Positions 1 through 7,351 of a DNA stretch of 22,219 nucleotides are shown here, piece after piece. The position numbers and the translations under genes are program-made. The DNA is from SG8-32-3 sp964514055 (GTDB lineage: Archaea; Thermoproteota; Bathyarchaeia; Bathyarchaeales; Bathycorpusculaceae), in assembly GCA_964514055.1 (NCBI GenBank), contig CAZEPB010000028.1, positions 1 through 22,219 on the forward strand. Reading direction: 5' to 3'. Below the pieces are notes generated by a model. That model had not been told where the DNA came from and did no database searches. It was given only the letters and a program-made list of their open reading frames with translations. Each line of letters begins with the position of its first letter. Positions within the stretch are counted from its first letter, which is position 1.

Positions 1-931
1 GATAGACTTCAAGGTGCCAGTGGTAATAGTCTTCTGCCTCGCTGTTTATGGATAAGTGAAAACCGTAATTGTAGGGCGGGTCGTTCACAAGGGCTTTCAG
101 CGCTTTCAGGCTTATCTTCAATGTTTCAGCGAACGCTTCTTTTTCGACTTTGCCTAAGCCAAGCAGGTTCGCGCCGTGCTTTTTGGGCAGTATCCAAAAT
201 TCCAGAGGGTGCACGCTGGCATAAGGAGCGAAAACCACGAAATGCGAGTTTTCAAGAACCAAGCGCGGGCTTTTTGTTTCCTTCTCGATTATGTCGCAGA
301 AAACGCATTTTTGGTGTTTGACGTAGAAGTTTTTGCTTGCCGCCATCTCTTCCGCGGGGATTCTGGGAACGAAGGGCGTGGCGATTATTTGGCTGTGGGC
401 GTGCGAGAGCGAGGCTCCTGCTTCTCGACCGTAGTTGCGGAAGATTGAAACGTACTTTACGTAGGGTTTTGCGGATAGCTCGCGGAGCCTGTCAATGTAC
501 GCGTTGACCAAGAGCTTTAACTGTGATAGGTCAGCGTCTGCGGGGTCTTCATCGTGGTTTGGCGATTCAACTAAAACCTCGTGGTGTCCGATGGCGTAGC
601 CGAAACTTTCGCTTTTCATTATTTCCTCTCGATAATCCGCGTGTTTATATGGACCGAAGGCGGGGTAAAGGTTTGGAATTACACGGACAAGCCAATTCTT
701 GGGGCGCGTGCCGTCACGGTCTTTATCTTTCTTTATTTCTCCGTTCTGTTTCAGGTAGAGCATCACGGCGGGCGGGGTCATGTGCTCATTTCCCACACAT
801 AGAGGGCAGACGCCGTTTTGGGCTGATTCAGCTCTTTGTTTGGCGAAGTCTGTGGGTCTTCTGCTGCGTTCGGTGGCGATTACGACCCAACGGTTCAACA
901 AATAATCTTTTCTCAGCTCGTTGTAAACCAT
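1..931 (-). CDS. galT: Galactose-1-phosphate uridylyltransferase, 3'-truncated by window edge
   Basis: Leloir-pathway nucleotidyl transferase of the HIT superfamily, exchanging UMP between UDP-glucose and galactose-1-phosphate in the cytoplasm. The frame is open from the ATG at 931 to the window edge, giving 310 residues; the family is usually about 320-350, so only the tail is missing. Visible motifs: metal-binding CPLC at residues 42-45, a second CxxC (CVFC) at 209-212, the active-site SHAHSQ at 176-181 (HxHxQ, the middle residue being Ala rather than the usual Pro), and the C-terminal HWH at 304-306 followed by LEVY. An AGGAG ribosome binding site lies nine bases before the ATG, inside a small hairpin (941-958). 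A possible TATA box lies near 973-981. Family assignment is secure; whether galactose or another sugar phosphate is the real substrate cannot be read from sequence. Confidence 0.93.
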   Translation of the reverse strand, partial: MVYNELRKDYLLNRWVVIATERSRRPTDFAKQRAESAQNGVCPLCVGNEHMTPPAVMLYLKQNGEIKKDKDRDGTRPKNWLVRVIPNLYPAFGPYKHADYREEIMKSESFGYAIGHHEVLVESPNHDEDPADADLSQLKLLVNAYIDRLRELSAKPYVKYVSIFRNYGREAGASLSHAHSQIIATPFVPRIPAEEMAASKNFYVKHQKCVFCDIIEKETKSPRLVLENSHFVVFAPYASVHPLEFWILPKKHGANLLGLGKVEKEAFAETLKISLKALKALVNDPPYNYGFHLSINSEAEDYYHWHLEVY

Positions 932-940
932 GGCGTTAAG

Positions 941-958
941 CTCCTGACACAGTAGGAG
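941..958 (-). promoter_or_regulatory. Hairpin enclosing the galT ribosome binding site
   Basis: In the galT mRNA sense, CTCCT and AGGAG form a perfect 5-bp stem around an 8-nt loop. The 3' arm is the Shine-Dalgarno sequence of galT, so folding would hide it. The stem is short, so a regulatory role is only a suggestion. Confidence 0.3.
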
Positions 959-1011
959 GTACGCGGCAACATTTTAGCATTTCCAAAAGCACAAACCTGC
1001 TTAGACCAAAC

Positions 1012-1101
1012 AAAAAAAGGTTGGGCGAAAGTTGACGGCGGCGCATGAGCGACACTGGAGGCGTATGCTTGACGGCTTTACCGCTTGTCAACTTCGCCCG
1101 A
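1012..1101 (-). ncRNA. Candidate structured small RNA with T-run 3' end
   Basis: On the minus strand GGGCGAAGTTGAC (1099-1087) pairs with GTCAACTTTCGCCC (1036-1023), giving 13 bp with one bulge. The inner sequence offers further pairing (GCGG with CCGC). Just beyond the stem is CCAACC and then seven T residues (1018-1012), the form of an archaeal T-rich terminator. A weak TATA-like CATAATAG lies about 25 nt upstream near 1127. The closing stem and 77-nt span recall a tRNA, but there is no TTCRA T-loop and no usable anticodon loop. It could equally be a stand-alone hairpin in a transcript leader. Confidence 0.3.
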
Positions 1102-1405
1102 TGGTTCCAAACTTTTCATAGGCTATTATGAGGGGTGGGCTTTTGGCGGTTCATTGGTGTGAAACTTTTCAGGTTCGCCTTATGCAGCAGGTTCCGCGTG
1201 TCCAATCTGGCTGCCTTTGCCTCCCTTTTCGGATAACTGACATAAAAAATTTAGGAAATTCAAATACGGACCGTTACTCAGCCACATTCGGAATAATAAT
1301 CAGCACAGCAAACGGAGTTGGATTTGAACCAGCCAATCCCTTGACAAACAGTCCCTTCCCCATAATCTTGAACAGTCACGCATTGGTTCCACTGGGAATT
1401 CTGTC

Positions 1406-1445
1406 TTTATATAAGGGAGGGGGTAGTCACTCGTGAGCACCAGTG
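1406..1445 (+). promoter_or_regulatory. Recurrent promoter/leader element, copy 1 (upstream of sepF)
   Basis: TTTATATAAGG is followed by a G-tract, TA, nine bases and GAGCAC. It matches the element upstream of egsA at 32 of 40 positions with no gaps. GAGCAC begins about 25 bp after the centre of the TATA-like box, where an archaeal transcription start is expected. That would give sepF a leader of roughly 170 nt. Confidence 0.5.
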
Positions 1446-1602
1446 CCCAACCCCAAGCCGAGCAAACATAAAGTCGTAATCTTTATCGTGAATTCATAAG
1501 CTACTTATTAATTCAATGCATACTAGCTTCAAAATTCAGACTTGAAATAAAGAAACGCTTAACTGTTGAAAGGTATTAAATAACAAACAGAGAGGAGAAA
1601 AC

Positions 1603-1977
1603 TTGCCAACTCTTGGACTATTCCGCAAATCAAAGAAAGAAGAAGACGAAAAAAAAGCCTCGGCTTCCTCAGAAAACAAAGAGGTCTCGGGCAAAACATA
1701 CTTAAAAGCCATGCCTCTCCGCGACTTGTCAGACTTGGAAGCCATCAAAAGCGAAGTTAAAAACGGAAACGTGCTTATTCTCCGCATAACCCCCCTCGCA
1801 AGCAAAAGCATAGAAGACGTGAAACGTGCAGTGAACGAACTGTACGAATTCGCCGAATCCATCGGCGGAGACATCGCCCGCCTAGGCGAAGAACGAGTTG
1901 TCATCTGCCCCCAGAACATAAGAATCTGGCGAGAGAAAAGGCAAGTTTCAAACAAGCCTCTGCCTACAGCAGCCTAA
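1603..1977 (+). CDS. sepF: SepF, FtsZ membrane anchor for cell division
   Basis: Archaeal SepF, a cytosolic protein that tethers FtsZ to the membrane at the division site. It has 124 residues: a short hydrophobic N-terminus (MPTLGLF) before a Lys-rich segment, matching the membrane-targeting helix of the family, a charged linker to about residue 33, and the SepF core at about 34-110. Core signatures are the MPLRDLSDLE segment, the alternating strand around NVLILRITPL, a long helix, and the closing RVVICPQNIRIW. The TTG at 1603 is chosen because GAGAGGAG lies just upstream and no in-frame ATG precedes the core. It runs toward the aCPSF1 gene and the two stop regions overlap by 14 bp. FtsZ itself is not in the window. 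Confidence 0.9.
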   Translation: MPTLGLFRKSKKEEDEKKASASSENKEVSGKTYLKAMPLRDLSDLEAIKSEVKNGNVLILRITPLASKSIEDVKRAVNELYEFAESIGGDIARLGEERVVICPQNIRIWREKRQVSNKPLPTAA

Positions 1978-3883
1978 AAGTTTCTAAAATTGCTGGCACA
2001 ATGGTGTTGATGCCAGCTTTGCGGTCGAGGAAGCCTGCCATATTCATGATTTTACTTTTTTCTCCGTGGCACACGAAGATTCTTTCTGGCTTGGGTTTAA
2101 GATGAGTCAAATAGTTGATTAGCTGTCGTCTGTCAGAGTGCCCTGAAAAGCCTTCTATGGACTCCGTTTGCATTTTAACCTGCACAACCGCCATTTTGCC
2201 CTCGTTGTCCATCATGGTGACTTCGCTTACTCCTTTCTGCACCCTCTTGCCCATGGTGCCCTCAATCTGATAGCTAACGAATATTATGGTGTTCTTTTCG
2301 TCGTCAGCCCAGTTTTTGAAGTATTCTATCACAGGTCCGCCTTCAAGCATTCCAGAAGTCGCCAGAACGATGCAGGGTTCGCCCTCGATTATGGTTTGCC
2401 TAACGCTTGGATGCTCCACGATCGTGAAATAGTCCGACTGGAACGGGTTAACCTCTTCGTGGAGAATGCTGTGGCGAACTTCTCTGCTCAAATACTCAGG
2501 GTAAGCAGTGTGTATGGCCGTGGCTTCTGAAATCATGCCCTCAATGAACACGGGCGCTTCCTTCATCAACCCGCGCTTCATGTAACCGTCAATGATGAGC
2601 ATTATCTCCTGCGCTCTGCCCACCGCCGGCACTGGAATAAGCACTTTGCCTTTTCGCTCCAAAGCCTCATTTATAATATAAGTTAACTTTTCCTCGGCTT
2701 CAACTCGGGAAGGCATAAAATCCTCTTGTCCGCCGTAAGTGCTTTCGGTGATCACAGTTTCAACCCGCGGAAACTCCGTTGCCGCCGCTTCCAACAGCAT
2801 CGTCCGCGCGAACTTGTAGTCGCTGGTGTAGACAATGTTGTGCAAGCCCTCGCCGATGTGCAAGTGCGCCATGGAAGCACCGAGTATATGACCCGAATTG
2901 TGCAGGGTCAAACGAACATCTGGCGCTATGTCGGTGACGACGCCGAATCGAAGAGGAATAGTGTGCAAAACACACTCGCGAACATCCTTCTGGTCATAAT
3001 GCGCTGTGGTACCTTGCTTGTTAGCTACATCCAAGTAATCCAGCTGAAGCATAGTCATCAAATTCGAAGTCGGCGCAGAACAGTAAACAGGACCGTCGTA
3101 ACCGTATTTATACAGAAACGGTATTAAGCCGCAGTGGTCAAGGTGAGCGTGGCTTATAACCACCGCGTCCAACTGGTCTATTTGGAACTCGGGCGAGTCA
3201 AACCGTGGAAAAGCCTCAAAAGGTCTTTGTGAACCCGGGTTGATGCCGCAGTCCAATAGGACGCTGCTTTCTCTGGTTTTGATTAGGAATGCGGAGCGAC
3301 CTACTTCTTGAGCGCCTCCAAGCACGGTCATTCTGATGTCGCCCACCTCGTAAGTTTTCGGTCTGAAAATTCTTTCGCCTATGGTGCGAAGTATTCTCTC
3401 GCGTTCTCTGCTTTCTGAATGAAGGTAATGGCGCATGTGCGTAACAATTTTAGACTTTATCGGAGGACTCCTTAAGACACGAGGGCGCCACTTCGTTTTC
3501 TTAATAATTTCTTGCAGCACCGTGCCGTTTCGTCCGATAACCAAGCCCGGCTTCTTTGTTTCGATAATCATTTCGCCTAAGCTGGGATCAAAGTTTATGT
3601 CTGTTATCTCTGCTTCTGGAGCGATGAGGTCTCGGGCTATCTTTTCGGCTTCTGTTTCTTTAAGTCTAACTGATGGGTCAGGGCGTACAACAATTCTTTT
3701 TCGTATTACGCCTACGATTTCTGCCACTATGTTGCTCTGGTCAACCAAAATTTCTGGTCTTTTAGTGTAAACGGCAAGCATTGGTCCTTCGTATTCTATT
3801 CTTGTGACTTCTGCTTCTCGTGGAACCTGCTCGAGTATGTACTGGCTCATTTCAATTTTGTCTTTCTCTGAAGTTCGCGCCAC
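1964..3883 (-). CDS. aCPSF1/FttA, KH-MBL-beta-CASP ribonuclease and transcription termination factor
   Basis: Archaeal CPSF73 homologue that cleaves nascent RNA and terminates RNA polymerase; the family also has exonuclease activity. It has 639 residues, full family length. The N-terminal KH region spans about 1-145, with GRNG at 117-120 as the GxxG loop. The metallo-beta-lactamase core follows, with HAHLDH at 245-250, further metal ligands around H332 and D355, and an inserted beta-CASP domain. The C-terminal VCHGE carries the last conserved His. Translation starts at GTG 3883, five bases after the psmB stop, so it is almost certainly co-transcribed with psmB, a pairing also seen in other archaea. 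The 3' end overlaps convergent sepF. Nothing about the protein looks damaged. Confidence 0.96.
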   Translation of the reverse strand: MARTSEKDKIEMSQYILEQVPREAEVTRIEYEGPMLAVYTKRPEILVDQSNIVAEIVGVIRKRIVVRPDPSVRLKETEAEKIARDLIAPEAEITDINFDPSLGEMIIETKKPGLVIGRNGTVLQEIIKKTKWRPRVLRSPPIKSKIVTHMRHYLHSESRERERILRTIGERIFRPKTYEVGDIRMTVLGGAQEVGRSAFLIKTRESSVLLDCGINPGSQRPFEAFPRFDSPEFQIDQLDAVVISHAHLDHCGLIPFLYKYGYDGPVYCSAPTSNLMTMLQLDYLDVANKQGTTAHYDQKDVRECVLHTIPLRFGVVTDIAPDVRLTLHNSGHILGASMAHLHIGEGLHNIVYTSDYKFARTMLLEAAATEFPRVETVITESTYGGQEDFMPSRVEAEEKLTYIINEALERKGKVLIPVPAVGRAQEIMLIIDGYMKRGLMKEAPVFIEGMISEATAIHTAYPEYLSREVRHSILHEEVNPFQSDYFTIVEHPSVRQTIIEGEPCIVLATSGMLEGGPVIEYFKNWADDEKNTIIFVSYQIEGTMGKRVQKGVSEVTMMDNEGKMAVVQVKMQTESIEGFSGHSDRRQLINYLTHLKPKPERIFVCHGEKSKIMNMAGFLDRKAGINTIVPAILETFRLL

Positions 3884-3888
3884 GATCC

Positions 3889-4536
3889 TTAACTTCCTGA
3901 ACTTGTCAGAAGCTGGCTTTTCTCCTCGTCTGTCAACTCTTTGTAGCCGTTCTCGTCTATTACTGTGACGTTGTAACTGTTTCCGCTTGCAATATCGCGT
4001 TTCATAGCTGCGTTAACAGCGTTAACAATAGTCGGCAACAATTCTTTAACAGACATGCCCTCGCGGTACTTGTCTTCCAAGACACCGTATGCTATGGGTG
4101 ATCCAGAACCGGTTGAGACGAATTTCTCCTCTGTCAAGCTTCCAAAGGGGTCTAAATTGAAAACATGTGCGCCTGTCTCGTCTACGCCGCCGATTAAAAC
4201 CTGCGTCGCCAGCGGAATGTAACGTACGGAGAAAAGCAGGTTCGCAATAAGCCTCGCTGCAGAACTCACTGGCATGGGTCTGTTCATGCTTATTTTGTAG
4301 AGCTTCGCGTTGGCGGTGAGTATGTCGACGACTTTCTGTGCGTCGGCAACTGTTCCGGCTATGGTCATGCCTAGATGGTTGTCTATTTTGTAGACTTTTT
4401 TCCCTGCTTTGTGGGCTACGTAGTAACCCATGGTTACGCGGGTGTCTGATGCTAAGATTATGCCGTCTTTGCAGACGACGCCGATTGTGGTTGTTCCTTT
4501 GAGGACTAGTTTGCTAGCTGCATTGTTCTGTGCCAA
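3889..4536 (-). CDS. psmB: 20S proteasome beta subunit
   Basis: Catalytic subunit of the archaeal 20S proteasome, made as a precursor that removes its own propeptide. Mature protein is predicted to start at the first Thr of TTTIGV. Numbered from that Thr, D17 and K33 fall exactly where the catalytic Asp and Lys belong. The longest frame begins at 4656, but TTG at 4536 is preferred: it has GGGAG ten bases upstream, gives a 14-residue propeptide, and removes an N-terminal stretch unlike the family. A possible TATA sequence (TTAATAAA) near 4613-4622 would give a leader of about 50 nt. The gene is the first of an operon with aCPSF1. The SGSGSP segment typical of beta subunits is also present. Confidence 0.95.
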   Translation of the reverse strand: MAQNNAASKLVLKGTTTIGVVCKDGIILASDTRVTMGYYVAHKAGKKVYKIDNHLGMTIAGTVADAQKVVDILTANAKLYKISMNRPMPVSSAARLIANLLFSVRYIPLATQVLIGGVDETGAHVFNLDPFGSLTEEKFVSTGSGSPIAYGVLEDKYREGMSVKELLPTIVNAVNAAMKRDIASGNSYNVTVIDENGYKELTDEEKSQLLTSSGS

Positions 4537-4695
4537 ATTTTTCTGTCTCCCTAAAACTTGGATGTACGCAATTTCCACTGCTAGGAAGTAGCATGATGTA
4601 ATCTTCACGTGGGATTTATTAATATTGCGGTTTGAAAATTCTGAATAAAACACCATACGTCGGAGGAGTTGGAGGGGTGAATCCTTGTTTTCTTT

Positions 4696-5550
4696 CTAAT
4701 GCTGGCGTTTCTTGAAGTACACCAGCAGACCCACGCCCACCACGGCTATTGTGGCTATAGACGCAGTCGCGACTGGTGCAGTTGGGAAAGGCTCTGGTTC
4801 AGTCACAGTAAAGGTTATTGTCTCCGAGGTCCCAACATGACCCGCTCCGTCAGTTGCATAAACTGTCAAGGTGTGCTCTCCAATGGGCACTCTTGTCAAG
4901 GTTGCGTTTCCAGCAACCGTCACATTATCTAGTCCATCAAGACTGTATGTTATTTGCACAACTGACTCGTTGACCGTGAAATCTAACGGAATATTAGAAT
5001 CGTAGTACGTTTTGTTGTCCATCGATAAGAGTGTAACATTTGGAGGCGTAGTGTCTATGATAAAGAAAACTAATGAGGAACCATTGATGTAAAAATCATT
5101 TCTAGTCATCGGATTTGAACTGTTACGGGCAGGAATGTACGACCCCTCTTCTGCCGCGTGGACTATTATGCTGTGATCTCCTTCAGGTACTTCAGTCAAA
5201 TTAAAGGAGAACTCAGTTAATTCAGGGTTAATCCACTGGTCGTGATGCTTCCAGTCTGCTTTGTAGCCAGCGTCATAAATATTCAGGTAAGAACCAGTGG
5301 TTGAGTGTCCAACGCTTATGGTGAAGTTGAGAAAAAAACTGTTGTTGGGAAATATTGTGTTGTTCTCTGGGGACAGTATTGAGATTTCGGGTGGTTTAGT
5401 GCTACTGTCTGGAGGTACATTCCCCAGATACATATAGGGATTTGCCTTTGCCAAGTTAACGAACCGAGTTACAGCCACTGCTGAGAACAGAAATAACAAA
5501 ATGAAAGCTATTATAGGGAAGTTTTTTTTCATATTTGCCCGAGTATACAT
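4696..5550 (-). CDS. Secreted, C-terminally membrane-anchored Ig-like protein
   Basis: Probable surface protein with no enzymatic motif. The first 37 residues hold basic residues then a hydrophobic segment (about 11-28), consistent with a signal peptide. The middle is Ser/Thr/Asn-rich with many NxS/T sites, suggesting N-glycosylation. An Ig-like beta-sandwich lies at about 165-250 (TPPNVTLLS to TITFTV), resembling domains common in archaeal surface proteins. A hydrophobic helix at about 258-275 followed by KKRQH anchors the C-terminus with a short cytoplasmic tail. ATG 5550 lies about 25-30 nt from a TATA-like AATATAAAA near 5566-5575, fitting a nearly leaderless mRNA; the in-frame ATG at 5532 is the alternative. 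It is divergent from egsA across a palindrome-bearing control region. Confidence 0.75.
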   Translation of the reverse strand: MYTRANMKKNFPIIAFILLFLFSAVAVTRFVNLAKANPYMYLGNVPPDSSTKPPEISILSPENNTIFPNNSFFLNFTISVGHSTTGSYLNIYDAGYKADWKHHDQWINPELTEFSFNLTEVPEGDHSIIVHAAEEGSYIPARNSSNPMTRNDFYINGSSLVFFIIDTTPPNVTLLSMDNKTYYDSNIPLDFTVNESVVQITYSLDGLDNVTVAGNATLTRVPIGEHTLTVYATDGAGHVGTSETITFTVTEPEPFPTAPVATASIATIAVVGVGLLVYFKKRQH

Positions 5551-5609
5551 GGCAGTTCTCTTCTTGAGTCCATTTTATATTAGGTTGTTTCTGTGGTAAA
5601 AACATTTTT

Positions 5610-5625
5610 GTCAAGGTTTCTTGAC
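5610..5625. promoter_or_regulatory. Palindromic operator candidate 1
   Basis: GTCAAG, four bases, CTTGAC: a perfect 6-bp inverted repeat. It is the twin of the site at 5643-5658, whose half-sites are identical, and starts 33 bp before it. Both lie between the divergent starts of the surface protein and egsA. Confidence 0.6.
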
Positions 5626-5642
5626 CAAACGCCAGTTGTTTA

Positions 5643-5658
5643 GTCAAGATTTCTTGAC
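5643..5658. promoter_or_regulatory. Palindromic operator candidate 2
   Basis: GTCAAG, four bases, CTTGAC, differing from the first copy only in the first spacer base. The 33-bp interval is close to three helical turns, so two dimers of one regulator could bind the same DNA face. The pair is roughly equidistant from the two predicted transcription starts (about 5550 and 5715). Confidence 0.6.
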
Positions 5659-5685
5659 AAGCACTCGTGCACTCAGCCTTCAGCC

Positions 5686-5725
5686 TTTAAATAAAGGAGG
5701 GGGTAGCTATTCGAGAGCACTAGAG
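5686..5725 (+). promoter_or_regulatory. Recurrent promoter/leader element, copy 2 (upstream of egsA)
   Basis: TTTAAATAAAGGAGG followed by a G-tract, TA, nine bases and GAGCAC. It is ungapped against the copy at 1406-1445 with 32 of 40 identities. If GAGCAC at about 5715 is the start point, egsA has a leader of about 87 nt. Confidence 0.5.
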
Positions 5726-5801
5726 AACACAAAAAGATAACCGCTAAAGTCAAAAAGGTTTTAAGTGTTCTGTCACGATTTATGACTGCGCAACTTGAAA
5801 A

Positions 5802-6869
5802 GTGGTCACTTTGTCTTCGCCCTCCCATTACATGCAACTTCCAAGAGAGGTCATTGTTGGAAAAGGAACCTTAGCACGCGTTACCGAAGTCGCGCAAAGG
5901 CTGGGACTAAGCGGCTCAGCCATGATAATCGCAGGGCAAAAAAGCGGCGAGATTGCAGGAAAAAAGGTTCGCAACCTTCTCGAGCAAACAGGCATAACCG
6001 TGGACACTCTTCTCGTTGAAGCAGTAACAATCAAGGACATTCTGAAAGTTGAAGAAAGAATAAAGGCGTGGAAACCACGCGTGCTCATCGGCGTTGGCGG
6101 CGGAACCAAAATAGACGCGGCAAAACTGAGTTCTGCCCGTCAAGGCATCCCGTTCATCAGCGTGCCCACAACGTTATCTCATGATGGCATAGCAAGCCCA
6201 CTGGCTTCCGTCAAAGGACTCGCCAAACCCTATTCTATAATGGCGCAGGCGCCTTTGGCTATAATCGCGGATACCAACGTAATAGCGCAAGCGCCATGGC
6301 GCTCGGTCATAAGCGGATGTGGCGACGTAATCTCAAAGTTCACGGCGGTGAAGGATTGGAGGCTGGCGCACGCGGAAAAGGACGAGTATTACGGCGAATA
6401 CGCAGCGAGCCTCGCTTTAATGAGCACAAAGCTGGTAATACAAAACTCCAAGCTTATCCAGCCCGGAAACGACGAGGGGCTACGAGTGCTTCTAGAAGCG
6501 TTAATAAGCTGCGGGGTTGCCATGAGCATCGCTGGAAGCAGTCGTCCTTGTAGCGGTTCAGAACACCTGTTCAGCCACGCTCTCGACATGATCAACTGCC
6601 CTCATGCTATGCACGGAGAACAATGCGGCGTGGGCTCGGTGTTGGCGGCTTATCTTCACAAGACAAATTGGAAGCGAATCAGAAACACGCTTCAGCACAT
6701 TGGCGCGCCAACAACCGCGAGGGAACTGGGTATAAAAGACGAAGATTTGGTTAAAGCCTTAGAAATGGCGGCGACCATACGACCGGAAAGGTACACTATT
6801 CTTCACAAGCTGAAACTTGACCGTGAAGCGTGTGAAAAAGTGGCAAAAACAACGGGAGTCATTAGTTGA
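5802..6869 (+). CDS. egsA: sn-Glycerol-1-phosphate dehydrogenase
   Basis: Reduces dihydroxyacetone phosphate to sn-glycerol-1-phosphate, setting the stereochemistry of archaeal membrane lipids. It has 355 residues, normal for the family. NAD(P)-binding GVGGGTKIDAAK is at 97-108, the substrate loop VPTTLSHDG at 121-129, and zinc ligand candidates are D175, H255/H259 and H268/H271. The upstream in-frame stop at 5796 limits the start to GTG 5802 or ATG 5835; GTG is chosen because homologues carry about ten residues before the conserved LPREV segment. Neither start has a strong ribosome binding site. Upstream lie the recurrent promoter element and two palindromes, so this essential gene seems to have unusually elaborate control. 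The next gene is convergent. Confidence 0.95.
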   Translation: MVTLSSPSHYMQLPREVIVGKGTLARVTEVAQRLGLSGSAMIIAGQKSGEIAGKKVRNLLEQTGITVDTLLVEAVTIKDILKVEERIKAWKPRVLIGVGGGTKIDAAKLSSARQGIPFISVPTTLSHDGIASPLASVKGLAKPYSIMAQAPLAIIADTNVIAQAPWRSVISGCGDVISKFTAVKDWRLAHAEKDEYYGEYAASLALMSTKLVIQNSKLIQPGNDEGLRVLLEALISCGVAMSIAGSSRPCSGSEHLFSHALDMINCPHAMHGEQCGVGSVLAAYLHKTNWKRIRNTLQHIGAPTTARELGIKDEDLVKALEMAATIRPERYTILHKLKLDREACEKVAKTTGVIS

Positions 6870-6883
6870 GCTGGCAAAAAGGT

Positions 6884-7267
6884 TTACATGCGGTGTGGCT
6901 GTAGCAGGGCGATTTGGTTCCCCTCTGGGTCCGCAGCTGTTGCTATCCACCCAACGTTGGGAACTTCCTGTTTTGGCGTAACTATTTTTCCGCCGAGCTT
7001 GGTGACCTTCTCTATAGCCTCGTCTATGGATTCGACTGAGATGTAGTTTACGGGCTTCTGTTCTGGACGTTCCTTCTTGGTCATGCCGCCGTTTACTCCT
7101 GGTCTGAGCAGCATGCCTTTGTCGTCTGTGGGGACTGTTTGTATCATCCAGTATTCCATGGGTCCAGGATACTTTTCGATTTTCCATCCGAAGAGTCCCG
7201 TGTAAAATTTCTTCAGCGTCTCAGCGTCTGCGGCTGGAATTTCAAAGTGGATTATGGTGTGGTCCAT
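6884..7267 (-). CDS. VOC (glyoxalase/bleomycin-resistance fold) family protein
   Basis: Single VOC domain of 127 residues with two beta-alpha-beta-beta-beta halves. The first runs from the opening IIHFEIPA with DAETLKKFYTGLFGW. The second contains YISVESIDEAIEKVTKLGGK and ends with the family signature DPEGNQIALLQ. His/Glu metal-ligand candidates are at the usual ends of the halves (H7; E near 115 is replaced by a Gln/Ala context), so metal binding is uncertain. It most resembles the stand-alone VOC proteins often labelled lactoylglutathione lyase-like, whose substrates are mostly unknown. ATG 7267 has GGAGGTG ten bases upstream. It lies 84 bp downstream of the FKBP gene on the same strand and may be read with it. 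Confidence 0.88.
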   Translation of the reverse strand: MDHTIIHFEIPAADAETLKKFYTGLFGWKIEKYPGPMEYWMIQTVPTDDKGMLLRPGVNGGMTKKERPEQKPVNYISVESIDEAIEKVTKLGGKIVTPKQEVPNVGWIATAADPEGNQIALLQPHRM

Positions 7268-7351
7268 TCGGTTCTTTCACCTCCATTCTTTTCGTGTTCA
7301 CTTATTGAAGGAAAAGTAATGACGGTACTACTGGAAACTTGAAAGATGGAG

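Larger units (their letters stand above)
932..1602. other. Gene-free intergenic region between galT and sepF
   Basis: No convincing protein gene is present. The stretch holds the galT leader, a strong hairpin (1021-1101) followed on the minus strand by seven T residues, and the recurrent promoter-like element at 1406-1445. The only longer open frame (1128-1436) has no ribosome binding site and no recognisable domain. Near 1318-1330 a TTCAAAT T-loop-like sequence occurs on the minus strand, but no tRNA can be completed around it. Confidence 0.6.

Noticed and set aside
1023..1099. tRNA with acceptor GGGCGAA/TTCGCCC
   Set aside because: Length and a D-arm-like TGAC/GTCA pairing fit, but the T-loop and a T33-containing anticodon loop are missing.
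1300..1400. tRNA or tRNA fragment on the minus strand
   Set aside because: A TTCAAAT loop is present but the T stem has a mismatch and no acceptor partner or anticodon arm could be built.
1128..1436. Open frame of 102 residues on the plus strand
   Set aside because: No ribosome binding site and no domain. Part of it reads GFEP from a T-loop-like sequence and it ends inside the promoter-like repeat; it looks like a chance frame.
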